The notes under the pieces were generated by a model. The model was not told where the DNA came from, ran no database searches, and worked only from the letters and a program-made list of their open reading frames with translations. Made by a program: the position numbers and the translations under genes. This document shows, piece by piece, positions 34,325 through 42,582 of a DNA stretch of 64,000 bases; position 1 is the stretch's first letter, and the number at the start of each line of letters is the position of its first letter. Source of the stretch: Burkholderiaceae bacterium (GTDB taxonomy: Bacteria > Pseudomonadota > Gammaproteobacteria > Burkholderiales > Burkholderiaceae_C); NCBI GenBank assembly GCA_016790575.1, contig JAEUOU010000015.1, forward strand, positions 1 through 64,000. The letters are read 5' to 3'.

Positions 34325-35290
34325 ATGCAAAAACGCCCCTTCCTGGCCAGCGCCATCGCCCTGGCCTGCATCACCGCCCTGCCGCTTCCGGCCCTGTCGC
34401 AGGACAAGCCGCCGCTGAAGATCGTCGTGGGCTTCCCGCCCGGCGGCTCGGCCGACCTGCTCGCACGCCTGATGGCCGAGGGCCTGAAAAACGACTTCTC
34501 GTCCGTGATCGTCGAGAACAAGCCGGGAGCGGGCGGACGCATCGCGCTGTCGCTGGTCAAGCGTGCGCCCGCCGACGGCCAGACCGTGGTGTTGCTGCCC
34601 AGCGGGCCGATGGTGCTGTTCCCGCACGTCTACAAGAAGCTGGACTACGACCCTGTCGCCGACTTCACGCCGATCTCGCAGATCGCGCACTTCCAGTTCA
34701 GCGTGGTGGCCGGCCCGGCCTCGGGCGCGAAAAGCGTCGCCGAGATGCTGGCCAAGGCCAAGGCGGCCCCCGGCAGCGCCACCTACGGCACGCCCGGCGC
34801 CGGCACGCTGCCGCATTTCATGGGCGTGATGTTCGGCCAGAAGGCCGGCGCGGAGCTGACCCATGTGCCGTTCCAGGGCGGTGGTCCGGCCAACACCGCG
34901 CTGCTGGGCGGTCACATCCACTACAAATTCGACGTCGTCACCGAGACCGCCGAACTGCACCGCGCCGGCAAGGTGCGCATCCTCGCGGTGACCGGCGCGC
35001 AGCGCGACCCGCAGGTGCCCGAGGTGCCGACGCTCAAGGAACAGGGCGTGGACATGGTCGCCACCGCCTGGTTCGCGATGTACGGCCCGGCCGGCCTCAA
35101 ACCCGAGGTGCGCGACATGATCAGCGGTGCGGTCGCCAAGGCGGTACGCACGCCCGCGCTGCGCGCCAAGCTCATCGAGCAGGGCTACGAGCCTGTGGGC
35201 TCCACGCCCGCCGAACTCGCCGCCGCGCAGGCCGCCGACCTCAAGCGCTGGGAAGGCCCGATCAAGGCCACCGGCGTGCAGCTCGATTGA
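34325..35290 (+). CDS. Bug-type tripartite tricarboxylate transporter substrate-binding protein
   Basis: 321 aa with a signal peptide (about 1-23, cleaved near PALSQ). The mature start PPLKIVVGFPPGGSADLLARLMAEGL and VIVENKPGAGGRIA are the Bug family hallmarks; GTLPHFMGVMFGQKAGAELTHVPFQGGGPA forms the ligand cleft. The partner membrane genes tctA and tctB are absent here, as is usual for the many Bug paralogues of Burkholderiales. A GGAGAC ribosome site precedes the ATG. It probably binds a carboxylate or aromatic compound, perhaps linked to the downstream sulfatase. Confidence 0.92.
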   Translation: MQKRPFLASAIALACITALPLPALSQDKPPLKIVVGFPPGGSADLLARLMAEGLKNDFSSVIVENKPGAGGRIALSLVKRAPADGQTVVLLPSGPMVLFPHVYKKLDYDPVADFTPISQIAHFQFSVVAGPASGAKSVAEMLAKAKAAPGSATYGTPGAGTLPHFMGVMFGQKAGAELTHVPFQGGGPANTALLGGHIHYKFDVVTETAELHRAGKVRILAVTGAQRDPQVPEVPTLKEQGVDMVATAWFAMYGPAGLKPEVRDMISGAVAKAVRTPALRAKLIEQGYEPVGSTPAELAAAQAADLKRWEGPIKATGVQLD

Positions 35291-35293
35291 CAT

Positions 35294-35373
35294 GAACCCG
35301 ACCCCCACGCCCACTTCGTTCGCTGCCCCCGAGGGGGCGCGTCAGTGGCTTCGGGCGGCCGGGCGCCACTGAC
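35294..35373 (+). repeat. GC-rich 3'-end hairpin repeat, copy IV
   Basis: Follows the binding-protein stop: CCCCCACGCCC, CTGCCCCC-GAGG hairpin, then a 9-bp perfect inverted repeat GTCAGTGGC (35341-35349) / GCCACTGAC (35365-35373) with a 15-nt loop TTCGGGCGGCCGGGC. The right arm touches the sulfatase ATG, so the hairpin could mask the start site. Confidence 0.75.
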
Positions 35374-36720
35374 ATGAACCGCCCCAACATCATCTACATC
35401 GTCAGCGACGACCTGGGCTACGCCGACCTCGGCTGCTACGGCGGCCGGCAGGCGCAGTTCGGCGCGGTGTCGCCGAACATCGACGCCCTGGCGGCCGGCG
35501 GTCTGCGCCTGACCGAGGGTTACAGCAACTCGCCCGTGTGTTCGCCCACGCGCTTTGCCATGGCGACGATGCGTTGGCAGTACCGGCTGCGCGGCGCACT
35601 GGAAGAACCGATCAACAGCCGCAGCAAAGGGAGCAGCACCCTGGGCCTGCCGCCCGAGATTCCGACCCTTCCCTCGCTGCTGAAAGACGCCGGCTACCGC
35701 ACCGCGCTGATCGGCAAGTGGCACCTGGGCTACCCCCCGCACTTCGGTCCACTGCGCTCGGGCTACGAGGAGTTCTTCGGCATCATGGCCGGCGGCGTGG
35801 ACTACTTCACCCACTGCTCGTCCAGCGGCGACCACGACCTCTACCTCAACGACGCGGCGCACAAGGAGGTCGGCTACCTCACCGACGTGTTCTCCCATAA
35901 AGCGGTGGACCACGTGAAGGCGCGCGCCGCCGAGGCCCGAGCCGGCACGCCGTTCTTTCTGAGCCTGCACTACACCGCGCCGCACTGGCCCTGGGAAACC
36001 CGCGACGACGCCCACGTGGCGCCCGAGGTGGCGAAGAACCTGTTTCACCTGCACGGCGGCAACGTTGAGGCCTACCGCCGCATGATCCACCACATGGACG
36101 AAGGCATCGGCTGGCTGGTGGAGGCCTTGCGCCGCAACGGCCAGCTGGACAACACCCTGATCGTCTTCACCAGCGACAACGGCGGCGAACGCTTCTCCGA
36201 CAACTGGCCGCTGGTGGGCGGCAAGATGGACCTCACCGAAGGCGGCATACGTGTGCCCTGGATCGCCCACTGGCCTGCCGTGATCGCCCCCGGTCGGGAG
36301 ACCAACCAGCCCTGCCTGACCATGGACTGGAGCGCCACGCTGCTGGATGCTGCCGGGGTGCTGGACGGCTCGGCCGGCGTCTCACCGGATCCGGACTATC
36401 CGCTGGACGGCCTTTCGCTGCTGCCGGTGCTGCAGGCGGCCGACCGCGAATTCCCGCGCCCGCTGTACTGGCGCATGAACCACCGCGGCCAGCGCGCGCT
36501 GCGCGATGGCGACTGGAAATACCTGCGGGTCGACGGCCACGACTACCTGTTCAACATCCCGGCCGACGAGCGCGAACGCGCCAACCTCGCCGCCCGCGAG
36601 CCCGCGCGCCTGGCGCAACTGCGCGCCGCCTGGGAAGCCTGGAACGACACCATGCCCGCCATTCCCGCCGACGCCACGGTGAGCCTGGGCTACAGCGCCA
36701 AGGACATGCCGCAGCGCTGA
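35374..36720 (+). CDS. Sulfatase (arylsulfatase type)
   Basis: 448 aa, cytosolic by sequence (no signal peptide). PNIIYIVSDDLGYADLGCYGG supplies the metal-binding Asp pair. NSPVCSPTRFAMATMRW contains the C-x-P-x-R motif with Cys56 as the formylglycine precursor. GKWHLGYPPHFGPL and FTSDNGGERFSDN give further metal and sulfate ligands. It hydrolyses a sulfate ester after maturation by a formylglycine-generating enzyme, which is not encoded here. It lies 83 nt after the Bug protein gene and probably in the same operon. Confidence 0.93.
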   Translation: MNRPNIIYIVSDDLGYADLGCYGGRQAQFGAVSPNIDALAAGGLRLTEGYSNSPVCSPTRFAMATMRWQYRLRGALEEPINSRSKGSSTLGLPPEIPTLPSLLKDAGYRTALIGKWHLGYPPHFGPLRSGYEEFFGIMAGGVDYFTHCSSSGDHDLYLNDAAHKEVGYLTDVFSHKAVDHVKARAAEARAGTPFFLSLHYTAPHWPWETRDDAHVAPEVAKNLFHLHGGNVEAYRRMIHHMDEGIGWLVEALRRNGQLDNTLIVFTSDNGGERFSDNWPLVGGKMDLTEGGIRVPWIAHWPAVIAPGRETNQPCLTMDWSATLLDAAGVLDGSAGVSPDPDYPLDGLSLLPVLQAADREFPRPLYWRMNHRGQRALRDGDWKYLRVDGHDYLFNIPADERERANLAAREPARLAQLRAAWEAWNDTMPAIPADATVSLGYSAKDMPQR

Positions 36721-36736
36721 AGCGCGGCCATTCTGC

Positions 36737-38467
36737 TCAGACCGTGGGCTCGGGCCGGCCCAGGTGGCGGATCGCGCGCCGGTCGTCCGCCGCCATGCGC
36801 TCCAGGCCCTTGCGCAGCACGGCCAGGCAGCGCTCGTCGTCACCCTCCTCGCCTTCCAGGCCCGCCAGCGCCGGGTCGGGCACCAGCAGGGTCACCACCC
36901 GCAGGCGCAGGGACAGATCCGGCGGCAGCAGCGGCGTGCGCGCCAGCCCCTTGGCCACCACATGCGTGGCCAGGTCGGCCAGCGATGCCGCATCGGAAGG
37001 ACCTTCCACATGGATGGCAAAGCACCGTTCGGAGACGCGGCTCACGGTGTCGATATCGCGCACCACCCGGCTCAGGCGCGACGCCGCCACCACCAGCGCG
37101 CGCTCGCCCAGCTCCCGGCCGCCGGCCTCGACCAGCTCACCATGGTTCGACAGCTCGACCAGCAGCACGCCGCAGCGGTGGCCGTACCTGCGCGCCCGGC
37201 GCAGCGCGTCGCGCAGCCGCAGCCCCAGCACCGGGCTGGCCACCAGGCCGGTCAGCGGGTCGGTGCTGTCGATGGAGCGCAGGCGCACACGGTTTTCGCT
37301 GTAATCACGGGCGCGGCGGTGCAGGATGTAGAGCAGCAGCGGGATTTCGACCAAAGAGCCCAGCACCAGCGCGTACTGCGTGAGCACGTTTGCCGGCAGC
37401 ACCCCCAGGTTGCGCAGCGCGGGAAACGGAAAGGTCAGCACCACCGGCAGCAGCCCCAGGCCGACCCATCCGGCATACCGTTCGCCCTGCCGCCAGGCCC
37501 AGAAACACACCGCCAGCCCCAGCAGGCCGGAGAGGAACACGTAAGCGTGCAGCGTCACCAGCGCCGGGCGGTTCAGCAGGAGGATGTAGACCACCGGATA
37601 CAGCCAGCCGAAGAGCGACCACAGCCCGAGCAGGCGGTCAAATCCGCGGTGAAACCGCGACACCGCGCAGACCTCGCGCAGGAACCAGATGCTGCTGGCC
37701 GTCAGCCACAGCGTGAACAGCGCGGGCGAGCCGTTGTTGCCGGCCGGCCACTCCGGCCACAGCAGCAGGCCGCCCAGCCCGGTGAACGAGACCTGCAACG
37801 CCAGCATGTTGGCCACATACACGCCGTACGCCACAAAGGCGCGGTCGGCGTACAGCCGGGCGTGGACCAGGCCGATGAACAGCACCAGCGCGCCAAAGCC
37901 GAAATACGCCCCCAGTGCAACAAAGGTGCGCACGCGCCGGGCGTCGCGGCGGTCTTCGTCCAGCAGCGTGATCTCGGGGCTGACGGGCACCGGCCGGTTC
38001 ATCACCCGCAGCCAGACCGTGCGCGGCTGCCCGGCGGGGTCGAGCCGGAACACGGGCAGGCGGTCGCGCAGCGACCACTGCGACAGGGGCAGGCGGTCGC
38101 CAGCCTGCTGCTGATTCCAGCCACCGTCGGCCCGTGGCTGATACAGCTCCACCCGGTCCAGCGCGTTGAAATCCACCTGCAGATACCAGCGGCGCGCGCC
38201 GTCCAGCGGGGGAATCTCCAGCCGAACCCACAGCGCGGCGTCGTCGAGCGAAAAGGTCTGCCCCGGCGCCAGGGGCTCGAACATCCGCCCGGGCAACGAC
38301 GCCACGGCGGACACATCGGCCTGGGCGTACGCGTCAATCCAGTAGCGGGCGCCACGGGTGATGTCGGGCCCGGCGGCGTGCACCCACGCCCCGCACACCG
38401 CGAGCCAGACCCCCAGCACCACCCGCCAGGCCCGCCAGCGGGCCCGCCATCCATCGTGTTCAGCCAT
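36737..38467 (-). CDS. 7TMR-DISM sensor protein with degenerate GGDEF domain
   Basis: 576 aa. Signal peptide 1-32, an extracytoplasmic 7TMR-DISM-extracellular 2 domain (about 35-170; ALWVRLEIPPLDGARRWYL), seven membrane helices (about 185-385), then a GGDEF-like domain (about 405-560; DSTDPLTGLVASPVL). At the active-site loop the sequence is DTVSRVSERCFAI where GG(D/E)EF is expected, and the metal Asp in LLVELSNHGEL is replaced. It is therefore unlikely to make c-di-GMP and may act as a receptor or binding protein. Divergent from SulP, 45 nt between starts. Confidence 0.82.
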   Translation of the reverse strand: MAEHDGWRARWRAWRVVLGVWLAVCGAWVHAAGPDITRGARYWIDAYAQADVSAVASLPGRMFEPLAPGQTFSLDDAALWVRLEIPPLDGARRWYLQVDFNALDRVELYQPRADGGWNQQQAGDRLPLSQWSLRDRLPVFRLDPAGQPRTVWLRVMNRPVPVSPEITLLDEDRRDARRVRTFVALGAYFGFGALVLFIGLVHARLYADRAFVAYGVYVANMLALQVSFTGLGGLLLWPEWPAGNNGSPALFTLWLTASSIWFLREVCAVSRFHRGFDRLLGLWSLFGWLYPVVYILLLNRPALVTLHAYVFLSGLLGLAVCFWAWRQGERYAGWVGLGLLPVVLTFPFPALRNLGVLPANVLTQYALVLGSLVEIPLLLYILHRRARDYSENRVRLRSIDSTDPLTGLVASPVLGLRLRDALRRARRYGHRCGVLLVELSNHGELVEAGGRELGERALVVAASRLSRVVRDIDTVSRVSERCFAIHVEGPSDAASLADLATHVVAKGLARTPLLPPDLSLRLRVVTLLVPDPALAGLEGEEGDDERCLAVLRKGLERMAADDRRAIRHLGRPEPTV

Positions 38468-38474
38468 GCCGGCA

Positions 38475-38480
38475 ATGGTA
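38475..38480 (-). promoter_or_regulatory. Candidate -10 for leaderless mRNA of the 7TMR-DISM gene
   Basis: On the minus strand TACCAT preceded by GC ends 8 nt before the ATG at 38467 (spacer TGCCGGC, no ribosome site). It faces the SulP -10 at 38501 across 20 nt. Confidence 0.38.
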
Positions 38481-38500
38481 GCGGCGCGTGCCGGCGCGGC

Positions 38501-38506
38501 TATGCT
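38501..38506 (+). promoter_or_regulatory. Candidate -10 for leaderless sulP mRNA
   Basis: TATGCT preceded by GC ends 7 nt before the ATG at 38513. The spacer TGACCC lacks a ribosome site. Confidence 0.4.
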
Positions 38507-38512
38507 TGACCC

Positions 38513-40207
38513 ATGGACAAAACCGTGTGGCAGCGCTGGCTGCCGTTTCTCGCCTGGCCCCGCCTGCGCCCGAACGAGTGGCGGGGCGAGTTCAACGCCG
38601 GCCTGACGGTCGCGCTGCTGATGGTGCCGCAGTCGGTGGCCTATGCGGCCCTGGCGGGCATGCCGCTGGTCACCGGTCTGTACGCGGCCTTGCTGCCGGC
38701 GCTGGTGGGGGTGCTGTGGGGCGCCTCGTCCCGGCTGTCGGTGGGCCCGACGGCGCTGACCTGTCTGCTGGTGGCCGCGTCACTCACCGGCATGGCCGAG
38801 CCCGGCAGCGCGCAGTGGGTGGATCTGGCCGTCTGGCTGGCGGTGCTGTCGGGTCTGCTGCAGCTGGTGATGGGTGTCGGCGGTTTCGGCTGGCTGCTCA
38901 ACGTCATCAGCGCCCCGGTGCTGATGGGCTTTACCCAGGCGGCGGCGCTGCTGATCATCGCCTCGCAGCTGCCCGCGCTGCTGGGCCTGAAGGGCCCCCT
39001 GGCCAGCCTGCTGACCGGGCCGATGCCCGATCTGCGCGCGGCCGCCTTCGGCCTGGCGGGCGTGGCCCTGTTGCTGGCGGCGCGGCGCTGGTGGCCACGG
39101 CTGCCGATGATCGTGATCGTGGTGGGCGGTGCGGCGGGGGTGTCGGCGCTGCTTGGGTTTGCGGCGGCCGGGGGCGCGGTCATCGGCACCCTGCCTGCGG
39201 GGCTGCCATCGCTGTATGTGCCGCACTGGCCGGGGCTGGAGGCGCTGGGCCAGCTGGTGGTGCCGGCCATGGTGATCGCGCTGGTGAGCTTTCTGGAAAC
39301 CGCGTCCAGCGCCCGGGTGGAGAACCAGCGCGAAGGACGGCGCTGGGACGACAACCAGGACCTGATCGGCCAGGGCCTGGCCAAGCTGGCCGGGGCGTTC
39401 AGCGGCACCTTTGCGGTGAGCAGCTCGTTTTCGCGCTCAGCCGTGTTTATGTACGCAGGCGCACGCACCGGCTGGGCCTCGGTGGTGATGGTGGCGCTGG
39501 TGCTGCTGGCGCTGCTGGTGCTGACGCCCGTGCTCTACCACGTGCCCCGCGCGGTGCTCGCGGGCGTGGTGGTGGTGGCGGTGATGAACCTGGTGCGCCC
39601 GTCGGCCTTTGCCCAGCTCTGGCGCGTGGCCCGGGTGGAAGCGGTCACGGCCGCCGTCACCTTCGGCGTCACGCTGCTGACGGCGCCGCGCATCTACTGG
39701 GGTGTGCTGGCGGGGGTGATCATGGGCCTGTCGCATTTTCTGCACCACCGGCTGCACCCGCGCATCATCGAAGTCGGCCTGCACCCGGACGGCAGCCTGC
39801 GCGACCGCCACCTGTGGCAGCTGCCCCCGCTGGCGCCGCAGCTGGTGGCACTGCGCATGGATGCCGAGCTGGACTTTGCCGCCGCCAGCGGCTTCGAGCG
39901 CGCCATCAACGAACACCTGGCCGCGCGCCCGGACACGCGGCATGTCTGCCTGTTCGCCCAGCCGATCAACCGCATCGACGCCACCGGCGTGGAAACCTTC
40001 AGCCAGCTGCGCCGCCAGCTGGCCGACCGCGGCATCACGCTGCACATCAGCGGCATCAAGCTGCCGGTGGAGCGGGTGCTGCGCGAAGCCGGGCAGTGGC
40101 CGGCCGGCGACCCGCTGCTGCGCGCCTACCGCACCGACGCCGAGGCGCTGGCCGCACTCGCGCGCCTGCACCCGGACCCGCCCGACCTGCCGGCCGCCGC
40201 CATCTGA
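38513..40207 (+). CDS. SulP family inorganic anion transporter with STAS domain
   Basis: 564 aa. About 10-14 membrane segments between residues 25 and 410 include the SulP start LTVALLMVPQSVAYAALAGM and VGPTALTCLL. A cytosolic STAS domain lies at about 445-545 (HVCLFAQPINRIDATGVETF). SulP proteins move sulfate, bicarbonate or dicarboxylates with protons or sodium. The VSFLETASSARVENQREGRRWDDNQDLIGQGLAKL loop (in two parts) matches sulfate-type members. Sulfate would suit the sulfatase two genes away, but this is inference. Confidence 0.92.
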   Translation: MDKTVWQRWLPFLAWPRLRPNEWRGEFNAGLTVALLMVPQSVAYAALAGMPLVTGLYAALLPALVGVLWGASSRLSVGPTALTCLLVAASLTGMAEPGSAQWVDLAVWLAVLSGLLQLVMGVGGFGWLLNVISAPVLMGFTQAAALLIIASQLPALLGLKGPLASLLTGPMPDLRAAAFGLAGVALLLAARRWWPRLPMIVIVVGGAAGVSALLGFAAAGGAVIGTLPAGLPSLYVPHWPGLEALGQLVVPAMVIALVSFLETASSARVENQREGRRWDDNQDLIGQGLAKLAGAFSGTFAVSSSFSRSAVFMYAGARTGWASVVMVALVLLALLVLTPVLYHVPRAVLAGVVVVAVMNLVRPSAFAQLWRVARVEAVTAAVTFGVTLLTAPRIYWGVLAGVIMGLSHFLHHRLHPRIIEVGLHPDGSLRDRHLWQLPPLAPQLVALRMDAELDFAAASGFERAINEHLAARPDTRHVCLFAQPINRIDATGVETFSQLRRQLADRGITLHISGIKLPVERVLREAGQWPAGDPLLRAYRTDAEALAALARLHPDPPDLPAAAI

Positions 40208-40244
40208 ACCGGAACAACCGCCGGCGGGGCGAAAACCATTCCTG

Positions 40245-40295
40245 TTTTCAGAGCAATAAAACACCATTTCACGCTGGGTAAGCGGCATTTTTGCC
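40245..40295 (+). repeat. Dispersed 55-bp repeat, copy A
   Basis: Contains GAGCAATAAAACACC, then ATTTCACGCTGGGTA and GGCATTTTTGCC. It is flanked by GGCGGGGC (40223-40230) and GCCCCGCC (40312-40319), an 8-bp inverted repeat. Lies between sulP and dinB. Confidence 0.7.
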
Positions 40296-40335
40296 CTGAA
40301 TGTGCTGTCAAGCCCCGCCACCGGCGCCACACGCT

Positions 40336-41613
40336 ATGCTTTCCCCGGTGAACCCACCCCGCCGCATCGCCCACCTGGACATGGACGCGTTTTACGCGTC
40401 GGTGGAGCTGCTGCGCTACCCGCAGCTCAAGGGCCTGCCGGTGGTGATCGGCGGCGGGCGGCGGCGCCTGGATGACGCGCTGCGTGAACACCACGCCGAT
40501 CTGCCGCTGCACGAGATTCCCGTCGCGGCCTTTCCCGTGCTCAAGGACTACACCGGCCGCGGTGTCATCACCACCGCCACCTACGCGGCGCGGCAGTTCG
40601 GTGTGGGCTCGGCCATGGGGATGATGAAGGCGGCCCGGCTGTGCCCGCAGGCCATCCTGCTGCCGGTGGACTTTGACGAATACCGGCGTTATTCGCGCCG
40701 CTTCAAGGCCGTGATCACCGACATCGCGCCGGTCATGGAGGACCGCGGCGTGGACGAGGTCTACATCGACTTCACCGCCGTGCCCGGCGGCCAGCGCGAG
40801 GGCGGGCGCGTGCTGGCCCGGCTGATCCAGAAAAGCATCTTCGACGCCACCGGCCTGACCTGCTCGGTGGGGGTGGCGCCCAACAAGCTGCTGGCCAAGA
40901 TGGCCAGCGAATTCAACAAACCCAACGGCATCAGCATCGTCCAGCCCGATGACCTGCAGACCCTGATCTGGCCGCTGGCCTGCCGCAAGATCAACGGCGT
41001 GGGCCCGAAGGCGGAGGAAAAGCTCGCCGCCCACGGCATCCGCACCATCGGCGAACTGGCCGCCCGGGAGCGGGACTGGCTGGTGTCCACCTTTGGCCGC
41101 AGCTACGGCGCCTGGCTGCACGATGCCGCCTGGGGCCGAGACGAGCGAGCGGTGGTCACCGAGAGCGAGCCGGTCAGCATCAGCCGCGAAACCACCTTCG
41201 AGCGCGACCTGCATGCCGTGCGCGACAAGGCCGAGCTGGGCGCCATCTTCACCCGGCTGTGCGAACAGCTGGCCGCCGACCTGGCGCGCAAGGGCTACCG
41301 CGGCAAGACCATCGGCATCAAGCTGCGCTACGACAACTTCCAGAGCGTGACGCGCGACCAGACCATCGACCACGCGGTGCAGGACGCCGCCACACTGCGC
41401 CGCGTGGCCGGCCAGTGCCTCAAACGGGTGGATCTGTCCCGGCGGCTGCGCCTGTTGGGCGTGCGGGTGGGCTCGCTGACGCCTGTGGAAGCGGGGGTGC
41501 CCCTGCCCTCGGCACCTGTCGCGGCCGATTTTGAACGAAAAGTGCAGGCACCCAGCGTGAAAAGGTCTTCTTCCGCTATAAAAAAGCAACTGGTCAGCGG
41601 CAGCCTGTTCTGA
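40336..41613 (+). CDS. dinB: DNA polymerase IV (Y family)
   Basis: 425 aa from ATG 40336; GTG 40348 is in frame and may be the true start, since TATGCT at 40335-40340 looks like a -10. The palm has AHLDMDAFYASVEL and GVDEVYIDFTA with the metal-binding Asp and Asp-Glu. TCSVGVAPNKLLAKMASEFNKPNGI and KINGVGPKAEEKLAAHGI (thumb HhH) are typical. The little finger follows to about 360. The last 25 residues lie within dispersed repeat B, so the usual beta-clamp peptide is not evident. Translesion polymerase. Confidence 0.94.
   Translation: MLSPVNPPRRIAHLDMDAFYASVELLRYPQLKGLPVVIGGGRRRLDDALREHHADLPLHEIPVAAFPVLKDYTGRGVITTATYAARQFGVGSAMGMMKAARLCPQAILLPVDFDEYRRYSRRFKAVITDIAPVMEDRGVDEVYIDFTAVPGGQREGGRVLARLIQKSIFDATGLTCSVGVAPNKLLAKMASEFNKPNGISIVQPDDLQTLIWPLACRKINGVGPKAEEKLAAHGIRTIGELAARERDWLVSTFGRSYGAWLHDAAWGRDERAVVTESEPVSISRETTFERDLHAVRDKAELGAIFTRLCEQLAADLARKGYRGKTIGIKLRYDNFQSVTRDQTIDHAVQDAATLRRVAGQCLKRVDLSRRLRLLGVRVGSLTPVEAGVPLPSAPVAADFERKVQAPSVKRSSSAIKKQLVSGSLF
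41533..41589 (-). repeat. Dispersed 55-bp repeat, copy B (inside the 3' end of dinB)
   Basis: Minus-strand reading: TTTTTTATAGCGGAAG, then GACCTTTTCACGCTGGGT, then GCACTTTTCG. The dinB frame reads through it and ends 24 nt later, so codons for about RKVQAPSVKRSSSAIKK come from the repeat. Confidence 0.7.
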
Positions 41614-41625
41614 CCCGGGAGAGCC

Positions 41626-41641
41626 CCCCCGGGCCCGGGGG
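41626..41641. terminator. GC-only palindrome after dinB
   Basis: CCCCCGGGCCCGGGGG, a perfect 16-nt palindrome 13 nt after the dinB stop. There is no T-tract, so intrinsic termination is doubtful. Confidence 0.3.
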
Positions 41642-41687
41642 AAGCGTCTGGTCCCGTGGGTGACGGACGGCGCAACGGCGGCTGCAC

Positions 41688-41693
41688 TACAGT
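41688..41693 (+). promoter_or_regulatory. Candidate -10 for leaderless mRNA of the crotonase gene
   Basis: TACAGT ends 8 nt before the ATG at 41701; spacer CGCCGTC has no ribosome site. Confidence 0.35.
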
Positions 41694-41700
41694 CGCCGTC

Positions 41701-42555
41701 ATGACACACCCTGCCCCCACCCTCACCCACTTCTCCCTCACGATCACCGACGCGGTGGCCCACCTGGTGCTCAACCGCCCGGACGCGATGAACACCATGA
41801 ACCCCACGTTCTGGCGCGAACTGGACGAGGCGTTGAGCTGGCTGCACCACAGCCCCGCGGCCCGGGCGCTGGTGATCAGCAGCACCGGCAAACATTTCAG
41901 CGCCGGCATGGCGCTGGAGACCTTCGGCGGCGCCATCACCATGGACGACAGCAGCGCCGAGGGTCGCGCGGCCATCTTTGACCTGTTGCTGCCGATGCAG
42001 GCCACCTTCACCAAACTGGAGACACTGCGCATCCCGACCATCGCCGCCATTCAGGGCGGCTGCATTGGCGGCGCGGTGGATCTGGTGACGGCCGCCTGCA
42101 TCCGCTACGCCAGCCGCGACGCCTTCTTCTGCGTGCAGGAGATCAACATCGGCATGGTGGCCGACGTGGGCACCCTGCAACGCCTGCCCAAACTGCTGCC
42201 GTTGGGCCTGGTGCGCGAGCTGGCCTACACCGGCCGCCGCCTGGGCGCCGACAAGGCGCTGGCGCACGGCCTGGTCACCGAGGTGTTCGACGACCACGAA
42301 GCCCTGGTGGCGGGCGCCCTGGCCTGCGCGCGCGATATTGCCAGCAAACCGCCGGTGGCCATCTGGGGCACCAAACAGGCCATCAACTACGCCCGCGACC
42401 ACAGCGTGGACGACAGCCTGCGCCAGATGGGCTGGTTGCAAAGCGGCGTATGGAGCAATGCCAACGTGCGCGAGTCGATCATGGCCATGAAACTCAAGCG
42501 CGCCCCAGGTTTTCCGGACCTGGCGCCGCTGGTGCGCTTCAACGACCTGGGCTGA
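41701..42555 (+). CDS. Crotonase family protein, probable delta3,5-delta2,4-dienoyl-CoA isomerase
   Basis: 284 aa from ATG 41701. The oxyanion strands are GKHFSAGMALETF and AIQGGCIGGAVDLVTAAC. QEINIGMVADVGTLQRLPK carries the Glu and Asp that serve as acid-base residues in ECH1 (rat Glu196, Asp204 by memory of the family), and the Asp of AVDLVTA fits the third. That set points to dienoyl-CoA isomerase rather than plain hydratase. It would act in oxidation of polyunsaturated fatty acids. Confidence 0.85.
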   Translation: MTHPAPTLTHFSLTITDAVAHLVLNRPDAMNTMNPTFWRELDEALSWLHHSPAARALVISSTGKHFSAGMALETFGGAITMDDSSAEGRAAIFDLLLPMQATFTKLETLRIPTIAAIQGGCIGGAVDLVTAACIRYASRDAFFCVQEINIGMVADVGTLQRLPKLLPLGLVRELAYTGRRLGADKALAHGLVTEVFDDHEALVAGALACARDIASKPPVAIWGTKQAINYARDHSVDDSLRQMGWLQSGVWSNANVRESIMAMKLKRAPGFPDLAPLVRFNDLG

Positions 42556-42582
42556 ACGCCGCCCGGCGAACGCCGATGGCCT

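Noticed and set aside
41626-41641. Strong terminator after dinB
   Set aside because: The palindrome is GC-only and has no T-tract, so it is reported only as a low-confidence feature.
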